Shown here piece after piece: positions 42,101 through 53,595 of a stretch of 64,000 nt of DNA (position 1 is the stretch's first letter; each line of letters starts with the position of its first letter). This DNA is from Entoloma clypeatum (lineage: Eukaryota > Basidiomycota > Agaricomycetes > Agaricales > Entolomataceae). Location: positions 2,542,001 through 2,606,000 of the forward strand of contig OY751488.1 of the NCBI GenBank assembly GCA_963565915.1, given 5' to 3'. Made by a program: the position numbers and the translations under genes. A model generated the notes under the pieces. The model ran no database searches. It was not told the DNA's origin and saw only the letters and a program-made list of their open reading frames with translations.

Positions 42101-43622
42101 GAGATTATATATGGCGATACCGATTCAGTCATGGTCAGATTTGGTCCTACGGAGCTTGCCAAAGTCATGGAACTAGGTGCGTTAAAAGCATATAACAACC
42201 TCTTTGGGTCGCTCAAATCTATCTTTCCACTCAGGTAAAGAAGCCGCGGATTTCGTCAGTATGAAATTTGTGAAACCCATCAAACTCGAGTTCGAGAAGG
42301 TCTATTTCCCGTATCTACTCATTAGCAAAAAACGTTATGCGGGTTTGTACTGGACGAGGGCCGATAAATTCGATAAAATGGACTCCAAGGGTATTGAGGT
42401 ATATTTTCAAGACATAGCCTGAAACATCCTCTGAAGATAGTTATAGACAGTACGGCGAGACAATTGTCGCCTCGTTTCGACCGTTATCGAGACATGTCTG
42501 CATAAAATGCTGATCGATAGAGATGTCAGAGGGGCTGAGGAGTGAGTTTCAATCCGCCGGAAAATCTTTGATCATATAATCCACCTAGGTATACCAAACA
42601 AACGATCTCTGACCTGCTCCAGAATAAGGTGGATATGTCACAACTTGTAATTACAAAAGCCTTGTCAAAGAGCGGTGGGCTCATCTTGAAATGGAACCAA
42701 TTCAGTTGCTCACATCATTCTAGATTATGCTGGAAAGCAAGCACATGTTGAGTTGGCTGAGCGGATGAGACAACGTGACGCTGGTGAGTCGTGATTATGA
42801 ACATTTCTTCTCGTCTCATTAAACAAAGGCTCCGCGCCGGCCCTTGGTGATCGTGTGGCCTATGTCATAATTAAAGGAATCAAAGGTCCGCCTAATTTCA
42901 ACTTCTTTGCGAGACTATTGAATTCAACCTTCTAGGTGCCGCGGCCTACGAGAAGTCGGAAGATCCTCTATATGTTCTCGAAAATAACTTGCCCATTGAT
43001 ACGAAGTACTATCTGGAAAACCAGCTTTCGAAACCGCTTATGAGGATATTTGAGCCAATTCTGGGAGAAAAGGCGTCCTCGTTATGTGAGCAGCATATTC
43101 CATCCTTCATTGAGTCAGCTAACAATCTTGTAGTGTCTGGTGATCATACAAGGACTATCCAAATTGCAACCCCCACAGTTGGAGGTCTTATGAAATTCGC
43201 TGTCAAAACAGTGACTTGCCTTGGATGTAAAACACCACTACGTGCAAACAACAGCGTGAAAGGTGTGGGATTCCTTCTTTGCCCGTCTCACGATGCTATC
43301 CTAACCCACTAAAAAGCCGGTGCTGTTTGCAATAACTGTCGGCCTCGGATCGGCGAACTATACCAGAAACAGGTCACAAGCACGTCAGAATTGCAAGTGC
43401 GATTTTCGCGACTCTGGACACAATGCCAAAGATGTCAAGGCTCACTTCATCAGGTCTTTCCGCTGTTTTTACTTGACCCGAAATCCAAATTGATGAATTT
43501 TGCCACAGGATGTTCTATGTACAAGCAAGGATTGTCCGATCTTCTACATGCGGAAAAAGGCCCAGAAAGATGTCGATGATGCTGCTACTGTTTTGGAACG
43601 CTTTGATCTGGATATTTGGTGA
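39150..43622 (+). CDS. POL3: DNA polymerase delta catalytic subunit
   Basis: This is the family-B replicative polymerase with 3'-5' proofreading that synthesises the lagging strand. Many exons cover the whole protein. The N-terminus ([13 protein letters not shown]) contains TKRRKL, a possible nuclear signal. Exonuclease motifs include [12 protein letters not shown] and [16 protein letters not shown]. Polymerase motif A is [11 protein letters not shown] (about 41497), motif [16 protein letters not shown] (about 41884), and motif [10 protein letters not shown] (about 42113), with all catalytic Asp present. The C-terminus has both Cys-rich modules, CysA (CLGCKTPL then CNNCRP) for PCNA contacts and CysB ([10 protein letters not shown] then a second Cys pair), which binds an iron-sulfur cluster and accessory subunits. 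The end is ERFDLDIW. I see no break in the frame once introns are removed. Confidence 0.95.
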
Positions 43623-43794
43623 TTTTGCGTAGACTTTTCTTGCATACCCATACGCCATGTAATAATATCAAGGGAGTGCCGTCGGAGATTGAACTTAGTT
43701 AGTTGAACTATACAGATGTCTGATTGGAAAATCTTGGAATCATCGCCTCAGTGATCGACATCCTCAAGCAGCTCACGACACCGACACCAATCCA

Positions 43795-44288
43795 ATGGCC
43801 CCCACAAAGAAATCAAAAGCAGCCAAGTCGTCAGAGTCCATCTCTGCCAGACTCGCACTCGTCGTGAAATCGGGTAAATATACCCTCGGGTACAAATCAG
43901 CGCTAAAGCAGATGCGCAATGGAAAAGGTGAGCGTCGAGTCTGATGTCTCCCGGGGACTGGAGCTTGAGGCTGAGAAGGTCCCGTGAGCTGACGACGTCT
44001 TTGTTTCTTCCTTGTGCGTCTAGCCAAGCTCGTCTTGATTGCCGGCAACTGCCCTCCTCTTCGTAAATCTGAGCTGGAGTACTATGCCATGTTGTCGAAA
44101 ACTTCCGTGCACCACTTTGCGGGCACAAACGTTGCCCTTGGAACCGCAGCCGGTAAACTTTTCCGTGTGGGGTGGGTCCTGGAACTCTCGATTCCCACAC
44201 CTTTCTCTAATATATCTTTAGTGTCATGACAGTCAGCGACCAGGGTGACTCTGATCTCCTCAGCTTTGCGGAAGGCAATGCTGCATGA
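43795..44288 (+). CDS. RPL30: 60S ribosomal protein L30 (eL30)
   Basis: Three exons encode a small eL30 protein: [36 protein letters not shown], then [40 protein letters not shown] and a final short exon ending [10 protein letters not shown]. The L7Ae/L30e fold binds kink-turn RNA. In yeast it also binds its own transcript, and whether that happens here cannot be seen. The first intron, 43928-44023, is about 96 bases and contains a possible C/D box snoRNA. It is tandem to POL3, 172 bases after that stop codon. Confidence 0.95.
43933..43997 (+). ncRNA. Possible C/D-box snoRNA in the RPL30 intron
   Basis: A 65-base segment is closed by complementary ends CGTCG and CGACG. It contains a C-box-like CTGATGT (43941-43947), a D-box CTGA (43989-43992) next to the closing stem, and an internal CTGA (43971-43974). 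Ribosomal-protein introns often host such RNAs. The C box departs from the RTGATGA consensus at two positions, and I could not match a guide to rRNA. Confidence 0.25.
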
Positions 44289-44438
44289 GGGTAGATGTTA
44301 TTTTTCGACCATGTCTATGTTGCACACATCTTCCTTATTCACGCAATTATGAGCCATGCATCATTAACCTTCCCTTCTGATCCCATGACTGGAAGTGTTT
44401 CGGCATCATAAGAAGAATTAAGAGGTTCATACACATGG

Positions 44439-46166
44439 CTATAGTAACGCAGGTGTCATCTCTATTATCGAATGTGGTCCCCGTGCCGTGTAATCTGCCT
44501 TCGATACAAAGTTTTTGGCATTGTGGTCGTTGAAGATTAGCTACATCCAAGTTCAAATGATGAAACGCAAGAAGCAGAACTGAAAACGTACTTTCGCCGT
44601 GATACTTGATCCCAAGAAACAGGCAAGCCCATTCCCGGTATCACGATACTCATGATAATATTCTGGTACGGCCAAGATTCGAGCATAGCGAGGCTGGAGC
44701 TCAGATTGTAGTTCAGGATTCACCATAAATGGCGCAACGCGCGATTGTAAAGCCACGCTGACGCCTGATAGGATATCAGTGTTGATCATTACACAAAAAG
44801 CCGCCAGATCACTAACCTTTCACATCTCTTGTAATATCCCCAGTCACAAGTACACCTGCCCAGATGGAAGGTCGTTGATCCACGTCAACATGGTTTACTG
44901 ATATGCCCAAAGCTTCCTGCAAAGGCAATGGCGGTCGGGCGTCCGAGATCGGATAAATTTGACTAGGAATACCCTTCAGTAAAGTTGGATCGAACAAGGG
45001 TTCACAGAAGCGATGTCTCTCCTTCCCTAAGGTGAGCGAGTGTTCACGGAATTGAACTGTTATGAGATCTAATGCTTCTATTTCCCGGGCGCGAGCTTGT
45101 TCGGCCGCAGAAGCTTTTGCTGTAGCCTTTTTCTTCATCCCACTCTCGATGACCGCTTTTTCCTTACCCGCAACGAGAACGGCGGCGATATCCGTCACGC
45201 CTTCATCTTCGGCCAAGGCGGTCTCACCGTCTGAGGGGACCTTCACCTGACCCTCGGTCCATATTTGCTTCACCAGTTCCAATATGATTTTGTGCAGCTC
45301 TTTGGACTCGAGAGGTTTCTCCGGGGGTGATAGAGCAGATACAACGGATTGGTTGTAGCGCAGTAAATGTGCGAGATAATGTTGACAGTGATTTGAACCA
45401 ATGGGGGTAATCATCCTAGCGTGATGAAGAACCAATCCATCAGAAATGGGGGTGATATCGGTTTGTTCTTGGCCAATATCAATCACAACGCCGCTGAGAC
45501 TATTTGCAGCGTAAAGCTGCGCGACCGGGCGCTCGACGATCGCAAACCCGGCGACATTGAACCGCTCAAAAAAGATTTGACATGCGCGTTGGTAGCTGTC
45601 CCTCGGAAGGCCAGAATATATTGAGAGAAGGACGGGCGATTCATTTTGAACGCGTCTACGTTGTAATTTGGTGAAAAGAATATATTTCCTTCGCGGCTGA
45701 GGTCCGTAGAATATCAAGGGGAGACAAAGAGAGGGACATACCATAACGCTTCTGCCTGCGTCCAATCATATACATCCCCGCCTGCAAATGGCCAGGATAT
45801 TGTTACGTCTTGACCTGCGGTCAATGCTTCCTCGAGTATCTCTCCGACTAAGTAATCGTTTGCAGTCGCATTAGGTTCATGGTGCTGGGGCAAAGACGTT
45901 GCGTGGCTTGTCGAGGCTACTTTCCGTTCATTGTTTCCGCTCGCTGCGAAGGGCAGTTGAGAATGGTTGAGATGTTCTCCGGACGCGCCCTTTCTTAGAC
46001 CTACGCGTGCTGAGATTTCCTAAATGAATTCTGAGGTAGAGTCTTTGGGTGTCCAATGAAGAACGTACCACAGTGGGTGTTTTCAGGAGATCGTGCAGAC
46101 CAAGACCTGCACGTATCTTGGTTCTCCCGTTCTCGAGAATGATCACTGTCGAGTCTCGAAACGACA
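44439..46166 (-). CDS. ARP9: Actin-related protein Arp9-like
   Basis: Arp9 is a nuclear actin-related subunit of SWI/SNF-type remodellers in fungi. The start MSFRDSTVIILENGRTKI, followed by RAGLGLHDLLKTPTV, is the actin-like N-terminal phosphate loop region; an in-frame ATG at 46209 could extend it by 14 residues. Further on are AGQDVTISWPFAGGDVYDW, VLLSIYSGLPRDSYQRACQI, GVVIDIGQEQTDITPISDG (the second phosphate-binding motif), a long charged insert (EKAVIESGMKKKATAKAS), HRFCEPLFDP, LVTGDITRDVKG and the C-terminal exon SIIEMTPALL. It is shorter of actin-conserved residues than true actin. It is divergent from ERG7, with 205 bp between starts. Confidence 0.88.
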
Positions 46167-46371
46167 TTTGCAGGTCAGATGAGAACTTCGGTCTGTAAGC
46201 GCAATGCACGTCTCTGACTGACTCAGTATTGAGCTAGAACATTCAAGTACCTTAAGCTCGAAAACGTTACAATTGTCGAGGGACGTATGCAGCAATTGGT
46301 GTTAGGAGTTTGTTGTGGATTATTTAGTGCTTGGGCAAAACAACGTATGATGTTCAACTGCGATCCCGCTC

Positions 46372-49215
46372 ATGTACTCTTCCCTCAATATTCCCAATAC
46401 CGCCAGCCAGCCATTCACCGATTATAAGAGGTGGAGGTTACTGGTCAACGATGGCGGCCGACACACGTGGCACTACCTGCGGACGGACGAACAGTGCGCA
46501 GAATGGCCGCAGAACACTGTGGACAAGTTCTGGCTAGGCCTCGGGACTGTATGCAATCCTATTTTCATGATTTATTCATGCCCTGAGTCCAGGAAAAATT
46601 GCAGGGTCTACCTGAACTTCCCGCTGCTAAAGACGCCATGGAGGCCGCCCGGAACGGATACAGGTTCTATAGGAACATACAATCTCATGATGGACACTGG
46701 GCAGGAGAATACGGAGGCCCAATGTTTCTCCTCCCGGGTCTAGTTATAGGCTCCTATGTGTCCGGTATGAGTTTCAAGGAGGAAGAAAGGCTGGAAATGA
46801 TTCGCTACCTCATGAATCGCGCTCATCCCGATGACGGTGGCTGGGGAATGTGAGCATCTAGATTTCTCATGATATTCCTTCGATCATGCGTCACGCGAAC
46901 CACGGCGCCTCGCGTATGCAGGCGTTTGACGCGTCTAAACTAATCATTACTTTAATGTGTTTTGACGGATTTTCCCTGCAGTCACGTTGAGGGTCATTCG
47001 ACGGTCTTTGGGACTGGACTCAATTATACGGCATTGCGGATCCTTGGGGTTGATGCTGAACATCCCGTGTGCATCAGAGCGCGTGCAACCTTGCACGAAC
47101 TCGGTTAGTCTCATTTTCATTCATTACAACTCATCGCAGACGCCGCTCGATAGGTGGCGCCACCGCGATCCCCGCCTGGGGGAAATTCTGGTTATCCATT
47201 TTGAACGTTTACGACTGGGAAGGTAACAATCCTGTTCCTCCCGAGCTCTGGTAAGTACTTTAGTACCTTTCTCGCGTATTCAAACACCGACCTCATATGT
47301 GATCAGGCTTCTACCAGACTGGGTTCCTTTCCATCCACACCGTTGGTGGATACATACCCGAACTGTCTATATCCCAATGAGTTATTTGTATGGCGTGCGA
47401 TACAAGGCAGAGGAAAATGACTTGATCCTCTCGTTGCGGAAGGTATGGAGCCCTCTATCCGATCACTAGAATTTATTCTGATGATTTGACTCTATTGAGG
47501 AATTATACCCTCAAGACTACTACTCGATTGACTGGCCTGCTCAACGCAATAATGTATCCAAGGCGGACCTATATGCCCCTCATACCGGTCTCTTCGACGC
47601 AATAAACGTTATTCTAAGCAGCTATGAGCATTGCATTATCCCTCCCTTTCGTCGAGCGGGCGTCGAGAAGGCTTACGAGTTGGTCGTCCTGGAAGACGAG
47701 AATACAGAGTACCAGACGCTTGGCCCAGTTTCCAAGATGTTCAACCTCATCGTACGTGCACACCGGGATGGCCCAGAAAGCGACGCATACAAGCAGCATG
47801 AAATCAAGCGGCACGACTTCATGTGGATTGGAACAGAGGGTATGATGATGTGTGGAACAAACGGAAGCCAACTTTGGGATGTAGGTTTCATTACGCAAGC
47901 CTTGGTTGAAACTAGTCTGGCGCATCTAGAAGAAAACAAGGAAAGTTTGCTGAAGGCACTCGAGTGGCTGGATGAGGCTCAGATCAGGGATAACCCAAAA
48001 CATTACCATTCTTCATACCGGCATACGACAAAGGGAGCTTGGGGTTTCAGGTATGTCAGTTGTGCTCTCGTGTCTGTAGTCTTATTGACGAAGGTAAACC
48101 CAGTACAAAAGAACAAGGTTACACAGTCAGTGATTGTACAGGCGAGGGTTTGAAGGCCGTAATGTACTTGCAGCATCATCTCGAGTAAGTTTGCAGCACA
48201 CATACATTGCTATTCTAACACACTCTCAAGCTTTACACCAAAACGAGTGTCGGAGCGCCGGATGTACGATGCCGTGGACGTTATGCTTACTTTGCAAAAC
48301 CCCAATGGCGGATTTGCCAGCTACGAACCAATCCGCGGCCCGCAGTGGCTGGAGTGGTTGAACCCTGCGGAAGTCTTTGGTTCGTTCATTTCCTCTCCTG
48401 TATCTTTTGCCTGATTCGATCCGCTTCAAGGTGATATTATGATCGAATATTGTTATCCTGAATGCACGACGTCCGTCATCACGTCCTTGGCAATATTTCG
48501 GAAACACTATCCCGATTATCGGGCCAAAGACATCAAGTCTGTGTTTACTAACGAAAAACCTTTTTGTATCTTGTCTGATCCTTTGCCAAAATTCTAGCCG
48601 GACTATCCGACGTGCTATTGAATATCTTCATGCAGCCCAGAAGGCGGAAGGTGGCTGGGTAGGATCCTGGGGCATATGTTTTACATATGCGACACAGTTT
48701 GCACTCGAAAGTCTCTCTTTAGTTGGGGAAACCTACGAGACGAGCGAGGCCTCTCGAAAAGCCTGCGAGTTTCTGATCAAGAAGCAGCGCATTGATGGCG
48801 GATGGGGTGAGAGCTACAAGGTAAATCTCGTGAGGTTCTTCGATCTTTTCATGCATGCTAAGTGCCCGCGAAGTCTTGTGAAGAACAAACCTGGGTTGAA
48901 CATGCAGATAGTCAAGTTGTACAGACATGCTGGGCTGTGCTGTCCCTCATGTATGCAAAATACCCACATCGAGGGCCTATTGAACGTGGTGTTAAGCTGG
49001 TCATGTCTAGACAACTACCAGTGAGTTAAATCATACAACTTCAACTTCTGTTTTCGAAGTCGCTCATTGGTTTGAAGAATGGCTCGTGGCAGCAAGAAGC
49101 CATTGAGGGTGTGTTCAATAAAACTTGTGCTATTGCATACCCAAACTTCAAGTTTTCGTTTCCTATCTGGATGCTGGGCAAGGCACATCTTTACCTGGCG
49201 CAGCTGAATGATTGA
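46372..49215 (+). CDS. ERG7: Lanosterol synthase (oxidosqualene cyclase)
   Basis: The enzyme cyclises 2,3-oxidosqualene to lanosterol, the first sterol of ergosterol synthesis, on ER or lipid-droplet membranes. Exons show the full alpha-barrel pair with QW motifs: [66 protein letters not shown] and [18 protein letters not shown]. The catalytic Asp lies in [11 protein letters not shown] (48132-48146). The usual sequence is DCTAE, so the Ala is Gly here while Asp and Glu are kept. The [20 protein letters not shown] segment is typical of fungal enzymes. The ATG at 46372 gives [20 protein letters not shown]. The end is [14 protein letters not shown]. About a dozen introns interrupt it. Confidence 0.96.
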
Positions 49216-49520
49216 GCCTTTTGGCCTGTTGATGGTGGAAATGGGAAGAATGCATATGGACGCGGGATCGCCGTATTGGCTCCATCTTTTGTTAAAACGT
49301 GTTGCCATTGGTCATAATAACAGCCTTGAAATGAACAACACGAGTCTTCTCGATGTGTAGGCTTTAGCACATTCCAAATGTGGACATCTTTGTAGATCCT
49401 TTCAAGTGGAAATGGACCCAACGGCATATAAAAGCCCATCTTTTCGTAGTGCCCAAGCTATGTCCGCCGAGTGCCGCATCGTTGCCAAAATCTGATCCAT
49501 CCGCCACTGGCTGACCCATT

Positions 49521-49911
49521 ATGATAACTCATGGCACCCTAGCTGTCGCAGTCGTTCAACATCAAGTAATGCTGGTGCAAGGTAATCCACTTCGACACTT
49601 GTCTTCTCGACTTTTACTTACCGCAATCCTGCTGATCAGCTACTCGATCCCATTCGCGACACGATAAATACCTCGATGTTCATACCTATTCACCCTTCGG
49701 AGATCGCACTTTCCTTGCGAGCGACGTCCCAAGCGCGCGCATCGCGCCCCACGATCTCCTTACGATATTTCCCGACAGCGATGTAACGCATGTACCTGTA
49801 CGAGGCATGCTCGAGATACCTCAACAAGCATTTTGGGAGTTCGAAGAACTCAGATCGCGTCACCAACGACGATGTGAAAGCTTGTGGAGTACATGGATAG
49901 CAAAGCATTGA
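49521..49911 (+). CDS. Unrecognised 110-aa protein, two exons
   Basis: Exon 1 (49521-49581, starting MITHGTLAVAVV) and exon 2 (49640-49911) are joined by a 58-base GT-AG intron ending TGATCAG, in frame. The second exon is open for 90 codons with strong coding character: DKYLDVHTYSPFGDRTFLAS, IAPHDLLTIFPDSDVTHVPV, then IPQQAFWEFEELRSRHQRRC. I see no signal peptide, membrane segment or known domain. The gene lies about 300 bases after ERG7 on the same strand. It could instead be a spliced remnant, but the open length and composition favour a real gene. Confidence 0.6.
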
Positions 49912-50257
49912 ATGCCAAGCCTCTTCAACATATCCTTTATTTTATTTTATTTTTATTTTTTGATTCTTCTCGTGTATTCTGAAGACCACACATCGTCCAG
50001 GTCCCTTTTGTGTAGCTTAGATTTCTCTTGGTTTGTAGCCAGCTCTGCGTTAATACTCCGATTCATACTTTAACAATAGATATAGTATCGACTAAATGTT
50101 ATCTTCACTCTCCACCCAGATGGAACATTATATGGTGTACATGTGCAGAGTAGTCCATGTCGCGTGGAAAACGTGCAATGATCAAATACAGAATTGAGTT
50201 AGCAGCGCACTGGGCTAATCATACAAGAAAGTCTGGCATTTGGATAAGAGGGCCAAA
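49912..50257. other. Convergent intergenic region
   Basis: This 346-bp AT-rich sequence between two converging genes includes a T-rich tract at 49930-49960. I see no gene. It likely holds both 3' untranslated regions. Confidence 0.5.
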
Positions 50258-53138
50258 TTATGCTGATTGTGTAGCATTGGGGTCGCGGTATATCTGAACA
50301 GATCATGTCAATTCCAGCCCGCTCAGTATGTTGAAAATTACCCACTTTCAAATCCCAAATATCTCCGATCTTCTTTGCTCCAATGGGAGCCTCATCCTCC
50401 TCTTGGGAGGTATTGACTACATCTTCCTGGGTGCCAGCAACTGAAGACTCAATCTTGAGCCCCTGTTCATTTGCGAGGTGCAATAAACAGATAAAACAGA
50501 AGCTGGTACTGATTTCCTCCATTTTGTCCTTTGGATAGGATTTCTGAAGACCAGATATTACTTGGCTAAAAACTCGCGCCTCTGAAGGGTCTGTTGGTAG
50601 CGAAGTAGCTTCATCCACGTCCTAATCTCGTGTCAGCAATCTTGACACATGAAGCGGCCCTTTACTCACCATGTCTTCGTCCTCATCTGCTTTCTTAGGA
50701 GGCGTGACGACAATGTCAAGGCCCCGCCAAATATTCTCTTTCAATTTCCGAACATCCACTCTCTTTGCTCGCTTAGCATAGTTGACGAACTCGGGACGCA
50801 CACGTCTTGTCTGTCCCTGGGTCGCAGCCAATAAGTCCTGTTCACCAGCATCCACGTCCGCTGCGCCCACACCATCACCATCAAAATCATCGAAACCAGG
50901 TCCGTCATCATAGTCGTCATGGAAGAACTGGGTGTTGAAGGGAATAGCGCCTCCGGCTTCATCAAACGGTATCTCAGTAATCCTGTTGGATTTTCCCAGA
51001 GTTGGTTGCACGTACTCTCGTCTTCCTCGTCAGGTGCGCGACCGGCAGCTTGATCTGCTGCAGCTTGGGCCCAGAAGTTCTCGTCAACCTCTCCGTCACC
51101 ATTTGCATTCATCTTGACTTTCTGCCCTCGCATCTTCAGCTAATCAAACCAGGTTAAGTGTTACGTCCAGCAAGAATTAGAATTCAAGAAAAACCGTACA
51201 TAGAACTTGGGCTTCAGAAACAAGGTGACCAATTGCTTGCTCGAGAAGTGCATGTCGTCGGGCAGTCTATGGTCATCTTTCTTTTCTTTCTCTTTTGCCT
51301 TCTTGCGCCCCTTCTTGACTGTTGCACCAGTGCGAGGGAGGTTGATGCCCGCGCCCTTCGTGACGGGCGCAAATAGTTCCTTTGCTATCTCCTTGAGGTC
51401 CTTATCTGGATCGACAGGGCTCAAAAAATCAATTTTGAAAGCTTCCTTCTTCTCCTTGCGAGCCTTTGGTTGTTTCGACGCATTTGTATCGCCATCCGCT
51501 GTGATAGAGGTCAATCAGGCCACACAATGTAGGTAAAATCAGGTCTCACGTCTGCGGACAACTTTCCTCAACTTCCAATGCTCCGGGCCAGCCCAATTCT
51601 TGAGGAAATTTTGGTCGAAATAGTCCATCATGGCATCACCTCCATCGGCATCCGTCATTGCCATTACAAGATCTCGTTCGGTCGGCGCACGTCGCGGATC
51701 GAAAGGTACAAAAGGCCCAGGCTGCCCTTCACCTTCCCCTGGAGGTCCCACTGAGCCATTAGAATGGCTGTCGCCAGGGTAATCATCGCCACCGAAGGCT
51801 TCCCCGGCATAATCTTCGTTGACTGCATCTGCCCCAACGAAGAAATCCTCGGGCGCCGGAGCGTTGTTGTCAATATCCATATTGAAACCGTCAGCACCGC
51901 CAGCTTCATCATCGTCGTCATTATCGAGATCGTGCCGCACCGTGGTATCCTGGAAAAATGTTGTATCATCGAAAGTGAACGCATCTTTGGAGAAGGAAAA
52001 TCCCGCTAGGGAATGTGATATTGCTTTTTCTTCTAGACTGGAAAGGTCAGGAAGGAACTCGCCTGTGGAATGGATGTTAGGGACGCTCTGGAGGAGTCGA
52101 AGTGTGGCCTTACTGCGCAAATAGGTCAAATCTATTTCATCTTCGGGTTCTTCGACAATTTCCTCTTCCTCTACTTTCGCAGTCGAGTCGCTCGCGTCGA
52201 AAACGACCCTCATCCCACCATCGGTCCCCACGCCCAAACTTAAGTGATTCATCAATAGTCCCTGAGCCCCTCCTTCGTCAAAGTCGGCACAGGTTTTCTT
52301 GAACAGGGGATCAACGCTGAACTCCAAATCTGGCTTTTTACTCTGGAGTTGTGAAGGATCTTTGGCCAGGGTGGCTGCAGGTCGGTGGGGCTTTCTCTTC
52401 TTTGCATCTTCTTCTGTGCCTTCCTCCGCATCTTCATCTCTGTCCTTGCCTTCTGAGGCAAGATTACTCAGAAGCTTCCCAGTCTCTGTGCCCACGCTAT
52501 CCACTCGGCTCGTCCAAATTTTGACGCATCCGTCAAGGGTACATGACGCGCGCTGGAAATTGATAGAATTGTCGTCGTTATTACGCAGTAGCGACATATC
52601 ATGGAAATAGTCAATGAGGGCGAAGTTCCAAGAGTTGGCTGCGTTGATTTTCTAGATGGACCCGTTCGAATTTAATCTCGATTTTCGAACGAAAGATACG
52701 TACATTGTCCGTAGCCATTTTCATCCACTCCTCGAAATTGGAACTCATGACATCTTTTGGAACGTTTATGATGGGTGGCGGAGCAATCGATCTAAGATGC
52801 TGCTTCTGTTTGGCGGTTTTGGACGTCTCGGGTGCGTCTGGATCCACGTTTGCGTCTGAGGATGGTCCTGCGATAGCATTTTCTATGACTGTGATCTTGG
52901 TGCTTTTTCTTCGTCTCCGTTTTTCTGCGGCGTCATCGTTGATATTCACGGAACGCAAAGGTACGCGACCTGACTCTGAGGCAAAACTCCCCTCAGTGTC
53001 CGGGTTATAAGCCTCGCTGAGCCGCTTCTTCAACGCTGGTTTGTGTTGTCTTGGTGTTTCCTGTTCGGCGTCCTGGTCTGTGTCTTCAGCGTAGGGTTCA
53101 GGTTCCTCGGAAGTGTGAAGTCGACGCGAGGGGGCCAT
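50258..53138 (-). CDS. BRN1: Condensin complex subunit 2 (CAP-H/Barren)
   Basis: This is the kleisin subunit of condensin, which bridges the Smc2/Smc4 heads and binds the HEAT subunits during mitotic chromosome condensation. The start is the ATG at 53138 (MAPSRRLHTSEEPEPYAED). N-terminal Barren signatures include PKDVMSSNFEEWMKMATD, NKINAANSWNFALIDYFHDM and NFQRASCTLDGCVKIWTSRV. DLEFSVDPLFKKTCADFDEG and GLLMNHLSLGVGTDGGMRVVFD follow. Acidic regions with many Asp runs lie around 51700-52000 and 50850-50950. The C-terminal winged-helix part has FICLLHLANEQGLKIE and ends IYRDPNATQSA after a final intron. About five introns are present. Confidence 0.95.
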
Positions 53139-53595
53139 GGTCAATGGTCATCAACAAAGACCGTCAGGCACGTGACATTATCAACACGTCGCGTAACGTG
53201 TGACCTCTCGATGATGGGTCGCGACCTCAGTCGACAGGATCTACAGCAAGCACTCGATATTTCGCCACACCCACGCTCTTTCTGAAATCGATCCTCTGTC
53301 CTCTCGCGGCTTCCGGGCTCTTCTGGGATTTGAAGTTCATCATAGGGGGGTTAATATAATTGACAATCTAGTAATGTATTATGAGACGTATTAATGTCCT
53401 ATGGCGACGGAGGTATCTGTTTGTATGGAGGGTATCTTGTTTATGCTACAGTGAAAATCAAAAGGCAGGATCCAACAGACTGAGCGTGTTCCAGCGTGCT
53501 CAAATTTGCAGGATGAGTATGCATCACCAGAATTTATGGGGAAAGGCTATAGTGTCACTGCACTGGGCGAGTGGAAGCTGAAGCCCTAGAGAGCA
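53139..53595. other. Intergenic region upstream of BRN1
   Basis: The 457 bp upstream of BRN1 and downstream of the next minus-strand gene contain an inverted motif ACACGT...ACGTGT around 53177-53195, with CGCG between the arms. It is a possible regulatory site for BRN1. I see no gene. Confidence 0.4.
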
